A stretch of 64,000 nucleotides of DNA from Micromonospora carbonacea (GTDB taxonomy: Bacteria > Actinomycetota > Actinomycetes > Mycobacteriales > Micromonosporaceae): NCBI RefSeq assembly GCF_014205165.1, contig NZ_JACHMZ010000001.1:558001-622000 (forward strand), in the 5' to 3' direction. The notes under the pieces were generated by a model. That model was not told the DNA's origin, ran no database searches, and saw only the letters and a list, made by a program, of their open reading frames with translations. Position numbers and translations under genes: made by a program. Below, in pieces: positions 56,242-64,000 of the stretch. Positions within the stretch are counted from its first letter, which is position 1; each line of letters opens with the position of its first letter.

Positions 56242-57247
56242 GAACATCCTCGAAGTCCGTGACCTGGTCAAGCACTACCCCGTCACCCGCGGCGTGGTGT
56301 TCAAGAAGACCATCGGGCACGTCAAGGCCGTCGACGGGGTGTCGCTGGAGCTCAAGGCCGGCGAGACGCTCGGCGTGGTCGGCGAGTCCGGCTGCGGCAA
56401 GTCCACGCTGGCCCGGGTGCTGATGAACCTGGAGCGGCCGACCGCCGGCAGCGTCAACTACAAGGGCCAGGACATCTCCAAGCTCTCCGGCGGCGCCCTG
56501 CGCCGGCTGCGCCGCCAGATCCAGCTGGTCATGCAGGACCCGTACACCTCGCTGAACCCGCGGATGACGGTCGGCGACCTGATCGGCGAGCCGTTCGAGA
56601 TCCACCCCGAGGTGGCCCCGAAGGGCAGCCGGCGAGACAAGGTCAAGGAACTGCTCGACCTCGTCGGCCTGAACCCGGAGCACATCAACCGGTACCCGCA
56701 CCAGTTCTCCGGCGGCCAGCGGCAGCGCATCGGCATCGCCCGGGCCCTCGCCCTGCGGCCGGAGATCATCATCTGCGACGAGCCGGTGTCGGCCCTGGAC
56801 GTGTCCATCCAGGCCCAGGTGATGAACCTGCTGGAGAAGCTCCAGGCCGAGCTCGGCCTGTCGTACGTCTTCATCGCCCACGACCTGTCGGTGGTCCGGC
56901 ACCTGTCGGACCGGGTCGCGGTCATGTACCTCGGCAAGATCGTCGAGATCGGCACCGAGGACGAGATCTACGAGCGCCCCACCCACCCGTACACGCAGGC
57001 GCTGCTGTCGGCGGTGCCGGTGCCGGACCCGACGCTGCGCGACCAGAAGGCGATCATCCGGCTCACCGGCGACGTGCCGTCGCCCGTCAGCCCGCCCTCG
57101 GGCTGCCGGTTCCGCACCCGGTGCTGGAAGGCGCAGGACGTCTGCGCCGAGCAGGTCCCGCTGCTGGAGATCCGCTCCGGCTCGGACCACCCGAGCGCCT
57201 GCCACTTCGCCGAGAAGCGCGAGATCGTGGCCAGTCACGAGGCGTGA
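56234..57247 (+). CDS. oppF: Peptide ABC transporter ATP-binding protein OppF/DppF
   Basis: 337 residues from GTG 56234. Second ATPase: Walker [15 protein letters not shown]-loop [12 protein letters not shown], signature [14 protein letters not shown], Walker [13 protein letters not shown]. The C-terminal [16 protein letters not shown] again carries cysteines. Last gene of the operon, followed by a perfect terminator. Confidence 0.95.
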   Translation: MTENILEVRDLVKHYPVTRGVVFKKTIGHVKAVDGVSLELKAGETLGVVGESGCGKSTLARVLMNLERPTAGSVNYKGQDISKLSGGALRRLRRQIQLVMQDPYTSLNPRMTVGDLIGEPFEIHPEVAPKGSRRDKVKELLDLVGLNPEHINRYPHQFSGGQRQRIGIARALALRPEIIICDEPVSALDVSIQAQVMNLLEKLQAELGLSYVFIAHDLSVVRHLSDRVAVMYLGKIVEIGTEDEIYERPTHPYTQALLSAVPVPDPTLRDQKAIIRLTGDVPSPVSPPSGCRFRTRCWKAQDVCAEQVPLLEIRSGSDHPSACHFAEKREIVASHEA

Positions 57248-57312
57248 GCCTCCCCGGTTGACCGACCGGTCCCGGCCCACCTGCCGGGCCTTCGGCCGGC
57301 CTGTGACATCCG

Positions 57313-57349
57313 ACCGCCTGCCGGCGTCCCCGCGACGCCGGCAGGCGGT
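57313..57349. terminator. Terminator between oppF and the chorismate-mutase-domain gene
   Basis: ACCGCCTGCCGGCGTC pairs exactly with 57334-57349: a 16-bp stem with a 5-base loop, followed on the plus strand by TCTT. The convergent gene stops at 57355, so it serves both. Confidence 0.92.
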
Positions 57350-57354
57350 TCTTG

Positions 57355-57930
57355 CTACAGCGGGCCGCGGCCGGCGCGGAGCAGCAGCAGGGCCAACTGG
57401 GTGCCGTCAGCCCCCAGTGCCTGCCGGAACCGCTCCAGGATCTCGCGTTCCCGCGACAGCACCAGCCGGGTGCCCCCGGAGGCCATCCGGGTCGCGCCGA
57501 CCTCCTGCGACAGGGCGGCCCGTTCCTGCCACAGCGCGATCAACGTGCTGTCGATCTCGTCGATCCGCTCCCGGATGGCGACGATCCGCTCCGCCGCCAC
57601 CGAGTCGTCGGTGCCGGTCCGGGTCGGCCCGGCGGCCGACGACGCCGGCTCGCCCCGCCCGCCGCCCGTGTTGCCCGCCTTGCCGGCGGGGACCGGGCCG
57701 CCGTTGCCGCCGCCCACGTTGCCGGCCTTGCCGGCGCTGGCCGGGTTTCCGCCGCCGGCGGCACCCGCGTTCGGGTTGCCGGGGCCGGTGCCACCGCCGG
57801 GGAGGCCGCCGCCCGCGTTCCCGCTACCCGTGCCGCCGCTGCCGGCGTTGGCCTGGACGCCGCCGCCCTGGTCACCCTGCGGGCGGGACCGCGCCAAGCT
57901 GCCGTTCTGCTCCATCACGTCTGCCATCAT
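57355..57930 (-). CDS. AroQ-type chorismate mutase-domain protein with Gly-rich N-terminal region
   Basis: 191 residues. About 1-110 is a low-complexity Gly/Asn/Pro region with repeats of the type AGKAGNxGGG; about 112-185 is an AroQ helix bundle: IRERIDEIDSTLIALWQER with the first active-site Arg, a second Arg in QERAALSQEVG, Arg in place of the usual Lys in ATRMAS, and SREREIL with Arg-Glu. Chorismate to prephenate activity is likely but not certain. Minor starts at 57927 and 57915 are possible. The Gly-rich extension is unusual for this enzyme. Confidence 0.8.
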   Translation of the reverse strand: MMADVMEQNGSLARSRPQGDQGGGVQANAGSGGTGSGNAGGGLPGGGTGPGNPNAGAAGGGNPASAGKAGNVGGGNGGPVPAGKAGNTGGGRGEPASSAAGPTRTGTDDSVAAERIVAIRERIDEIDSTLIALWQERAALSQEVGATRMASGGTRLVLSREREILERFRQALGADGTQLALLLLRAGRGPL

Positions 57931-57978
57931 CGCCGTACCCCTCGGACGTCGGGCCCGGTGCCCGGATCCCGGGACGGA

Positions 57979-58010
57979 AAAGCCCCGGGCTCTCCAGAGC
58001 CCGGGGCTTT
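57979..58010 (-). terminator. Rho-independent-like terminator
   Basis: AAAGCCCCGGGCTC pairs exactly with 57997-58010 around TCCA. On the minus strand it ends in CTTTT, so it looks like the terminator of a leftward transcript starting upstream, namely the small ORF ending at 58027. Confidence 0.85.
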
Positions 58011-58026
58011 CGTAGGTCTGATCTGA

Positions 58027-58092
58027 TCAGGCGCGACCCACGGCTGCCGGACTCCCGGTGCCGTAGTAAAAGTAGAAGCGCTGACCGAACAC
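58027..58092 (-). CDS. Possible 21-residue peptide gene
   Basis: GTG 58092 opens VFGQRFYFYYGTGSPAAVGR plus Ala, then TGA at 58029-58027. TTGCGC, an 18-base spacer and CATACT lie 7 bases upstream, a leaderless promoter pattern, and a perfect hairpin with a T tail follows 17 bases after the stop. The unusual aromatic cluster FYFYY is in a high-GC genome where TTT and TAC use here is distinctive. A longer in-frame form from ATG 58149 would have 40 residues. Function unknown. Confidence 0.45.
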   Translation of the reverse strand: MFGQRFYFYYGTGSPAAVGRA

Positions 58093-58162
58093 GCCGTCGA
58101 GTATGCCGACTGCCCGGCCACCTGCGCAAGCACTGCCGCCGCCCACCATCCGGGCGGGCAGT

Positions 58163-58216
58163 GTGAGAAGGGGCCCCTTCTCGACCGTATGCGTTAACAA
58201 GGGGCCCCTCCTTACC
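58163..58216 (-). repeat. Palindromic element, copy 5, just after the nucleotidase gene
   Basis: On the minus strand it reads GGTAAGGAGGGGCCCC, TTGTTAACGC, then the second arm GAGAAGGGGCCCCTTCTCAC. It starts 6 bases after the stop at 58223, oriented with that gene. It matches copy 4 at 50 of 54 bases. Confidence 0.92.
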
Positions 58217-58222
58217 ACCAGC

Positions 58223-60073
58223 TCAGCCGAGGCGGGTGATGCGGTTCGCCGGGCCCGGGGCGACCGGGTCGCCCGCGCCCACGTACGCCACCAGCGCGTC
58301 GACGTCGAAGCCGGGGGCGGTGGTGCGGCCGGTGCCGCCCTTCAGCTCCGTGAAGCCGTCGCCGCCGTTGGCCAGGAAGTCGTTCGTGGTGACCTGGTAG
58401 CTGGCCGCCGGGTCGATCGGGGTCCCGTTCAGCGCCAGGGCGCTCACCCGAGAGCCCGCCGGGGCGGTGCTGTCGTACGAGTAGGTGAGCCCGGCCGACA
58501 CCTGGAGGATCCGCTGGGTGGTCTGCCCGTTGAAGCCCACAAACTGCTGCTCCAGCACGTTCTTGAGCTGTGCCCCGGTAAAGGTCTGGGTGACCACGAG
58601 GTTGTTGAACGGCTGCACCGCGAACGCCTCGCCGTAGGTCACCTCGCCCGGCGCCTCGCCGCCGGCCGACGCCCCGTACGACATGGAGGCCCGCACGCCG
58701 CCCGGGTTCATCAGCGCGATCTGCGCCCCGTTGCTCTTCGTGTACGCGAGCTGCGCGTCGGCGATCACGTCACCGAGCGGGCTCTCTCCGTTGGGCAGGG
58801 CGTCGCGGACGATGTCGGCGCTGATCTTGCCGACCACCTTGTTGGCGATCGGGGCGACCGCCGTGCGGTACTTGTCGGCCAGCGCCTTCGCGCCCGCGTC
58901 CACCAGGTCGGGGTTGCGGGCGTACACGCCGGGGCTGGTCTGCTGCCAGGTGCCGTCGGCGTTGCGGACGCCGTTCTCGACGATGACGTTGCGGGCCGAG
59001 ATCCCGGTGAACCGGCCGGTGCGCCGGTTGAGGGAGTAGTCGACGTCGGTGATCAGCTGGCCGTTGTTGCCGGCGCTGGTGACCACGCTGGGCTGGCCGG
59101 AGGAGTTCGGCAGCGAGCAGGAGTAGAACCGGTGGGTGTGGCCGGAGACGACCAGGCCGAACTCGGGCCGCAGGCCCTTGACGATGTCGACGATCGGGCC
59201 GGAGAAGTTGGCGCAGTCGGAGACGCCGGGGGTGCTCGGCGGCGGGGACTGCGCGCCGCCCTCGTGCACCAGCAGCACCATGGCCTTCACACCGAACAGC
59301 TTGAGCAGGCCGCCCCACTTGTTGGCGGTCTCCACCTCGTCGGCGAAGGTGACGCCGGTGATGCCGGCCGGGTTGACGATGCCGGGGGTGCCCTCCAGGG
59401 TGACCCCGACGAAGCCGACGGGCACGCCGCCGACGAACTTGACGTCGACCGGGGGCAGGATCGGCAGCTTGGTCTTCTTGCTGATGGTGTTGGCGGCGAG
59501 GTAGGTGAACTTCGCGCCCTTGAAGCCGTCGCCGTCCTGGCAGCCGTCGACCGGGTGGCAGCCGCCCTTGTTGAGCCGGATCAGCTCGTCGACGCCCTCG
59601 TCGAACTCGTGGTTGCCGACCGAGCTGATCTCCAGCCCGATCTTGTCCATCAGCTCGATCGTCGGCTCGTCGTGGAACGCGGCGCTGACCAGCGGGGTCG
59701 CCCCGACCAGGTCGCCAGCGCCGACGGTGGTGCTGGTCCGCCCCTCGGCCTTGGCCTCGGCGCGCAGCTTCTTGAGCCAGGTGGCGAGGTATTCCACGCC
59801 GCCGGCCGGGGTGCCGTTGACCACGGCGCCGCTGCCCGCCGGCGGGTCGATCGCGCCGTGGAAGTCGTTGTAGCTGAGGAAGTTGCCCTTGACCTCGCCG
59901 CCGGGGGGCTTGGCGTAGGAGACCGAGACCGGGGCGAGCGCCGCCCAGGGGTCGGCGGCCGGGGCCGGCGCGGGCCGCGTGGCGGCCGGCAGCGTGGCGA
60001 CGACAGCCAGTGCGAGGGCCGGCGCGGCGAGGTGACGCAGCACCGCCCGACCGCGCGAGCGCGGTTGACTCAT
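58223..60073 (-). CDS. Secreted 5'-nucleotidase / bifunctional metallophosphatase
   Basis: 616 residues. A signal peptide (HLAAPALALAVVATLPAAT) exports it. The N-terminal metallophosphatase has the metal ligands in NFLSYNDFHGAIDP, GAGDLVGATPL, SVGNHEFDEG and VVSGHTHRFYS; the C-terminal 5'-nucleotidase domain has ALMNPGGVRASM and FLANGGDGFTEL. It likely hydrolyses extracellular nucleotides to nucleosides. GGGAGAAAAACC precedes ATG 60073. Divergent from uvrD. Confidence 0.94.
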   Translation of the reverse strand: MSQPRSRGRAVLRHLAAPALALAVVATLPAATRPAPAPAADPWAALAPVSVSYAKPPGGEVKGNFLSYNDFHGAIDPPAGSGAVVNGTPAGGVEYLATWLKKLRAEAKAEGRTSTTVGAGDLVGATPLVSAAFHDEPTIELMDKIGLEISSVGNHEFDEGVDELIRLNKGGCHPVDGCQDGDGFKGAKFTYLAANTISKKTKLPILPPVDVKFVGGVPVGFVGVTLEGTPGIVNPAGITGVTFADEVETANKWGGLLKLFGVKAMVLLVHEGGAQSPPPSTPGVSDCANFSGPIVDIVKGLRPEFGLVVSGHTHRFYSCSLPNSSGQPSVVTSAGNNGQLITDVDYSLNRRTGRFTGISARNVIVENGVRNADGTWQQTSPGVYARNPDLVDAGAKALADKYRTAVAPIANKVVGKISADIVRDALPNGESPLGDVIADAQLAYTKSNGAQIALMNPGGVRASMSYGASAGGEAPGEVTYGEAFAVQPFNNLVVTQTFTGAQLKNVLEQQFVGFNGQTTQRILQVSAGLTYSYDSTAPAGSRVSALALNGTPIDPAASYQVTTNDFLANGGDGFTELKGGTGRTTAPGFDVDALVAYVGAGDPVAPGPANRITRLG

Positions 60074-60261
60074 GGTTTTTCTCCCAAAATCGTGTACGGG
60101 GGAGGAAGTGGGGGTTCACCAGCCATCGTTGTGGATCGGGGACGGCCGCGCCAGAGCCGGACGGGTGACGGGTTGGTCTCTTCCTGATGTCGCCCGGTGT
60201 CCCTGCCGCCCCGATCGGTCGCGTCGGGGCCGCGCTGTCGGGAAGTGTCCGGCCGGCGGCA

Positions 60262-60267
60262 TAGACT
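60262..60267 (+). promoter_or_regulatory. Candidate -10 TAGACT of uvrD
   Basis: TAGACT ends 9 bases before ATG 60277; near-leaderless pattern. Confidence 0.45.
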
Positions 60268-60276
60268 CGCCGTGCG

Positions 60277-62676
60277 ATGCAGCCTCTCTTCGACATCCCC
60301 GCGCCCCCGCCCGAGCCCGAGCCCGCGTCGGCCCCGCCGCCCCGGCCCGGCCCGGCCGTCCGCCTCGACCCGCAGGCCCTGGTGGAGGGCCTCAACGGCC
60401 CCCAGCGCGACGCCGTCGTGCACGCCGGCTCGCCGCTGCTGATCGTGGCCGGCGCCGGCTCCGGCAAGACCCGGGTGCTCACCCACCGGATCGCCTACCT
60501 GCTCGCGGCCCGCGACGTCCACCCCGGCGAGATCATCGCGATCACCTTCACCAACAAGGCCGCCGGCGAGATGAAGGAGCGGGTGACCCAGCTCGTCGGC
60601 CCGCGCGCCCGGCTGATGTGGGTGTCGACGTTCCACTCGGCGTGCGTGCGCATCCTGCGGGCCGAGCACGAGCACGCCGGCCTGAAGTCGAGCTTCTCGA
60701 TCTACGACGCCGACGACTCCCGCCGCCTGATGCAGCTCGTCGCCCGCGAGCTGGACCTGGACCCGAAGCGCTACCCGGCGCGGGGGCTGGCCGCCCAGGT
60801 GTCCAACCTGAAGAACGAGCTGGTCGACCCGGAGGAGTTCGCCGGCCGGGCCAAGGGGCCCAACGAGCGGGCCCTCGCCGAGGCGTACACGCTCTACCAG
60901 CGGCGGCTGCGCGAGGCGCACGCGCTGGACTTCGACGACCTGATCATGACGACGGTGCACCTGTTCCAGTCGCACCCGCACGTCGCGGAGGGCTACCGCC
61001 GCCGGTTCCGGCACGTGCTGGTCGACGAGTACCAGGACACCAACCACGCGCAGTACACGTTGATCAAGGAGCTGGTCTCCGGCACCGAGGGGATCGCGCC
61101 GGCGGAGCTGTGCGTGGTCGGCGACGCCGACCAGTCGATCTACGCGTTCCGGGGCGCGACGATCCGCAACATCCTGGAGTTCGAGCGGGACTTCACCGAC
61201 GCCCGGACGATCCTGCTGGAGCAGAACTACCGCTCCACCCAGACCATCCTCAACGCCGCCAACGCGGTGATCGACCGCAACACCTCCCGCAAGCCCAAGC
61301 GGCTGTGGAGCGACGCCGGGGCCGGCGAGCAGATCGTCGGATACGTGGCCGACACCGAGCACGCCGAGGCCGACTGGGTGGGCCGGGAGGTCGACCGGCT
61401 GGTCGACGACGACGAGGCCCGCCCCGGCGACGTGGCGGTGTTCTACCGCACCAACGCCCAGTCCCGGGTGTTCGAGGAGGTGTTCATCCGGGTCGGCCTG
61501 CCCTACAAGGTGGTCGGCGGGGTGCGCTTCTACGAGCGCAAGGAGGTCCGCGACGCGTTGGCCTACCTGCGGGCGGTGGTCAACGACGACGACACGGTCA
61601 GCCTGCGCCGCATCCTCAACACCCCCCGCCGGGGCATCGGCGAACGCGCGGAGGCGTGCGTGGAGGCCCTGTCCAGCCGGGACCGCATCTCCTTCGGGGC
61701 GGCCCTGCGCCGGGCGGGCGACGCGCCGGGCATCTCCACCCGGGCGGCCAACGGCATCGGCGACTTCGTGGCGCTGCTCGACGGGGCCCGGGAGCTGGCC
61801 GAGACCGGCACCCCGGAGGAGGTGCTGGAGGCGCTGCTGACCCGCTCGGGCTACCTGACCGAGCTGGAGGAGAGCCTCGACCCGCAGGACGCTGGCCGCG
61901 TCGACAACCTCCAGGAGCTGGTGAGCGTCGCCCGGGAGTACACGGAGCGGGTCGAGGCGCTGGGGGAGGAGGGGGAGCGGGCCACCCTCGCCGGCTTCCT
62001 GGAGCAGGTGGCGCTGGTCGCCGACGCCGACCAGATCCCCTCCGACGACCCCGACCACCAGGGCGTGGTCACCCTGATGACCCTGCACACCGCCAAGGGG
62101 CTGGAGTTCCCGGTGGTGTTCCTGACCGGGCTGGAGGACGGCGTCTTCCCGCACCTGCGCGCGCTGGGCGACACCCGGGAGCTGGAGGAGGAGCGGCGGC
62201 TGGCCTACGTGGGGATCACCCGCGCGCGGCAGCGCCTCTACCTGTCCCGGGCGGTGACCCGCTCGGCGTGGGGACAGCCGGCCTACAACCCGCCGTCGCG
62301 GTTCCTGGAGGAGCTGCCGCCGGAGCTGGTCCGCTGGGAGCGCACCGAAGGGACGTACACCTCGTGGGGCGGCGGTGGCGGCGGCGTCGGCGGGCGCGCG
62401 GACCGCGCGCCGCGCGGCGGCGGCTTCACCGGGGGCACCCCGAAGGCCGCGCAGCTCGCCAAGCGGCTCGGCGTCGACGGCAGCCGGCTGGCCACGGCCA
62501 GCGAGCTGCCCCAGGGCCCGAAGGTCGCCGCCGGGGACCGGGTCAACCACCAGCGGTACGGCCTGGGTCGGGTGCTCGCCGTGGAGGGCCACGGCCCGGG
62601 GGCGCGGGCGCAGATCGACTTCGGCGACCAGACGATGTGGCTGGTGCTGCGGCACGCCCCGATCGACAAGCTCTGA
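60277..62676 (+). CDS. pcrA: ATP-dependent DNA helicase UvrD/PcrA
   Basis: 799 residues. Pro-rich start (about 1-30) then SF1A helicase motifs: LNGPQRDAVVHAG (Q), VAGAGSGKTRVLTHR (I), ITFTNKAAGEMKER (Ia), VDEYQDTNHAQYTL (II), VGDADQSIYAFRGA (III), LEQNYRSTQTILNAA (IV), VVTLMTLHTAKGLEFPVVFL (V), YVGITRARQRLYLS (VI). A C-terminal tudor-like domain ends YGLGRVLAVEGHG. Unwinds DNA in repair and clears recombinase and polymerase. Length is typical of actinobacterial PcrA. Confidence 0.97.
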   Translation: MQPLFDIPAPPPEPEPASAPPPRPGPAVRLDPQALVEGLNGPQRDAVVHAGSPLLIVAGAGSGKTRVLTHRIAYLLAARDVHPGEIIAITFTNKAAGEMKERVTQLVGPRARLMWVSTFHSACVRILRAEHEHAGLKSSFSIYDADDSRRLMQLVARELDLDPKRYPARGLAAQVSNLKNELVDPEEFAGRAKGPNERALAEAYTLYQRRLREAHALDFDDLIMTTVHLFQSHPHVAEGYRRRFRHVLVDEYQDTNHAQYTLIKELVSGTEGIAPAELCVVGDADQSIYAFRGATIRNILEFERDFTDARTILLEQNYRSTQTILNAANAVIDRNTSRKPKRLWSDAGAGEQIVGYVADTEHAEADWVGREVDRLVDDDEARPGDVAVFYRTNAQSRVFEEVFIRVGLPYKVVGGVRFYERKEVRDALAYLRAVVNDDDTVSLRRILNTPRRGIGERAEACVEALSSRDRISFGAALRRAGDAPGISTRAANGIGDFVALLDGARELAETGTPEEVLEALLTRSGYLTELEESLDPQDAGRVDNLQELVSVAREYTERVEALGEEGERATLAGFLEQVALVADADQIPSDDPDHQGVVTLMTLHTAKGLEFPVVFLTGLEDGVFPHLRALGDTRELEEERRLAYVGITRARQRLYLSRAVTRSAWGQPAYNPPSRFLEELPPELVRWERTEGTYTSWGGGGGGVGGRADRAPRGGGFTGGTPKAAQLAKRLGVDGSRLATASELPQGPKVAAGDRVNHQRYGLGRVLAVEGHGPGARAQIDFGDQTMWLVLRHAPIDKL

Positions 62677-62690
62677 GCCGGCCGACGACC

Positions 62691-63140
62691 ATGGACGAGA
62701 CGCTCACCCGGATCAACGAGGGCGTGCAGCTGCACCACCAGCAGGGTCGGCGCGAGGCGGCCCGCGACCTGTTCGCCCAGCTCTGGGCCGAGATCGGCGG
62801 GGAGCGGGGCGATCCGCTGCACGTGTGCGTCCTCGCGCACTCGATGGCCGACGTGCAGGACGACGTCCACGAGGAGCTGCGCTGGGACCAGCGGGCCCTG
62901 GCGGCGGCCGACCTGCTCACCGACGATCGCGTGGCGCAGGCCGGGGTGCCGATGTCGGTGGCCGCCCTCTATCCGTCGCTGCACCTCAACCTCGGTGAGT
63001 GCTACCGCCGGCTCGGCGACCTCGACCGGGCCCGCGAGTGCCTCCGGCAGGCGCGGGCGGGCATCGGCGCGCTCGGCGACGACGCCTACGGGGAGCTGAT
63101 CCGGGGCGGCCTGGACACGCTGGCGCAGCAACTGGGCTGA
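62691..63140 (+). CDS. TPR-like protein (149 aa)
   Basis: 149 residues of paired helices, with a clear TPR at LHLNLGECYRRLGDLDRARE and probable others earlier (LHHQQGRREAARDLFAQLWA). No catalytic site. It follows uvrD by 14 bases, so is probably co-transcribed. Function unknown. Confidence 0.8.
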   Translation: MDETLTRINEGVQLHHQQGRREAARDLFAQLWAEIGGERGDPLHVCVLAHSMADVQDDVHEELRWDQRALAAADLLTDDRVAQAGVPMSVAALYPSLHLNLGECYRRLGDLDRARECLRQARAGIGALGDDAYGELIRGGLDTLAQQLG

Positions 63141-63147
63141 CCGGTGG

Positions 63148-63184
63148 GCGCCGGCCGCCGGTGGTTCCCTCCGGCGGCCGGCGC
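63148..63184. terminator. Bidirectional terminator between the TPR and M23 genes
   Basis: GCGCCGGCCGCCGG pairs exactly with 63171-63184 across a 9-base loop. Confidence 0.85.
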
Positions 63185-63196
63185 GTCGCCGGGTCG

Positions 63197-63982
63197 TCAG
63201 CAGGCGACGTCGATGCCCCGGGCCCGCAGGAACGGCGCGGGGTCGATCTGGTTCCACATCTGGCCCTGGTGCACCTCGAAGTGCAGGTGCGGGCCGGTGG
63301 AGTCGCCGGTGGAGCCCTCGTAGCCGATGACCTGGCCCGCCGTGACCTTGTCGCCGACGCCGACGGCGGTGCGGCTCTGGTGGGCGTAGTGGGTCAGGTA
63401 GCCGTTGCCGTGGTCGACGAAGACGGAGATGCCGTAGCCGTCGCCGACGTCGCCGGCCTTCACGACCGTGCCCGCGGCGGCGGCGTGGATCGGGGTGCCG
63501 GCGGGCAGGGCGAAGTCGATGCCGGCGTGCAGGGCGCCTCCGCGCGGGCCGTAGCAGGAGGTGATCGTCGCCCCCGCCATCGGGATGACCCAGGCGGGGG
63601 CGGGCTTGCTGGTCTTCTTCGGCGCGGGCTTCGGGGTCGGCCTGGGCTTGGGCTTGGCGGTGGCCTTCTTCGCCGTCGGGCTGGGGCTGGCGCTCGACGG
63701 GCTCGGCGAGACGGTGCTGGGGCTGGCGGCGGGGCTGGCCGACCCGCGGGCGGCGCGGTCGGCCCGGTCGGCGGCCTCGGCGCGGGCCGGTGCGTCGACC
63801 GCCACGGTGGCGGGGGCCGGGTCGTCGTCGCCGGCGGTCGTGGCGACGGCGGCACCGGCGAGACCGAGCCCGACCAGGGCGACCGCGCCGACGACCAGGG
63901 CCCGGGTGCCGGGCCGGGGACGCATCCGGTGGCGGGCCGGCGCGTCGGGGGTGCTGCTGTCGCGGATGTTCTCTTCGTGCAC
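63197..63982 (-). CDS. M23 family metallopeptidase (LytM-type), secreted
   Basis: 261 residues from GTG 63982. A membrane helix or signal (ALVVGAVALVGLGLAGAAVA) is followed by a Ser/Pro/Lys-rich linker of about 75 residues and a LytM domain: Zn ligands His in ALHAGIDFALPAG and in GPHLHFEVHQ. Cleaves peptide cross-links of peptidoglycan. The start is close to the window end, so upstream regulators are not seen. GTG 63982 is the only start in frame that includes the signal. Confidence 0.92.
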   Translation of the reverse strand: MHEENIRDSSTPDAPARHRMRPRPGTRALVVGAVALVGLGLAGAAVATTAGDDDPAPATVAVDAPARAEAADRADRAARGSASPAASPSTVSPSPSSASPSPTAKKATAKPKPRPTPKPAPKKTSKPAPAWVIPMAGATITSCYGPRGGALHAGIDFALPAGTPIHAAAAGTVVKAGDVGDGYGISVFVDHGNGYLTHYAHQSRTAVGVGDKVTAGQVIGYEGSTGDSTGPHLHFEVHQGQMWNQIDPAPFLRARGIDVAC

Positions 63983-64000
63983 GGCGGACCTACACCTTCG

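Overview
The window is about 64 kb of very GC-rich DNA (low 70s percent by eye) from a sporulating actinobacterium, most likely a Micromonospora-type member of the Micromonosporaceae. Support comes from strong third-position GC bias, frequent GTG starts and 4-base stop/start overlaps, WhiD- and BldM-type developmental regulators, type VII secretion-like proteins, GroEL1 with a histidine-rich tail, and a gene order (alr, tsaE, tsaB, rimI, tsaD, groES-groEL, whiB-like, guaB, guaB3, GMC oxidoreductase, guaA) that follows the arrangement known in mycobacteria and Streptomyces. Nearly everything is chromosomal core. I see no prophage, transposase, CRISPR array, rRNA or tRNA.

Layout. 1-3.8 kb: the 3' part of glmS, then a leftward pair made of a small WXG100/ESX-like protein and an alpha/beta hydrolase carrying a frameshift. 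3.8-4.1 kb: an intergenic region with an inverted pair of DnaA-box-like sites. 4.0-13.1 kb: a rightward house-keeping run (NAD(P)HX repair enzyme, alanine racemase, hydrolase, tsaE, ung, a mycothiol-dependent isomerase-like protein, tsaB, rimI, tsaD). 13.2-19.1 kb: leftward genes, including a XylF/G/H-type sugar ABC transporter followed by a ROK regulator. 19.3-21.1 kb: YbaK-like deacylase and a THUMP-like methyltransferase. 21.2-23.6 kb: groES-groEL under two CIRCE operators. 23.7-28.6 kb: a membrane molybdopterin oxidoreductase, an unknown protein, whiD-like and bldM-like regulators, DUF5319. 28.9-41.2 kb: guaB, guaB3, two tandem M1 peptidase lipoproteins, a divergent SDR/LysR pair sharing a palindromic operator, an LCP protein, a cholesterol-oxidase-like flavoprotein and guaA. 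41.2-46.2 kb: a PspC protein, two tandem double-Nudix proteins, and pssA converging on a psd fusion gene (phosphatidylethanolamine synthesis). 46.4-50.8 kb: a PspC/LiaF-like envelope-stress cluster with a sensor kinase and LuxR-type regulator. 50.8-57.3 kb: a complete oligopeptide/dipeptide ABC operon. 57.4-64 kb: a chorismate-mutase-domain protein, a possible 21-residue peptide gene, a secreted 5'-nucleotidase, the UvrD/PcrA helicase, a TPR protein and a secreted M23 peptidase.

The most unusual signal is a family of about 50-bp palindromic elements (arms resembling AAGGAAGGGCCCCTTGTTAAC). Five copies are visible. Three lie at or just after stop codons, and two are embedded in frame inside protein-coding genes, where both are read in the same phase beginning K-E-G-P. 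Every copy that can be oriented runs in the same direction as its host or upstream gene. Other recurring structure: TAnnnT hexamers 6-9 bases before start codons (leaderless transcription), tiny ORFs bridging operon genes through stop/start overlaps, and strong hairpins after the binding-protein gene in both ABC operons.
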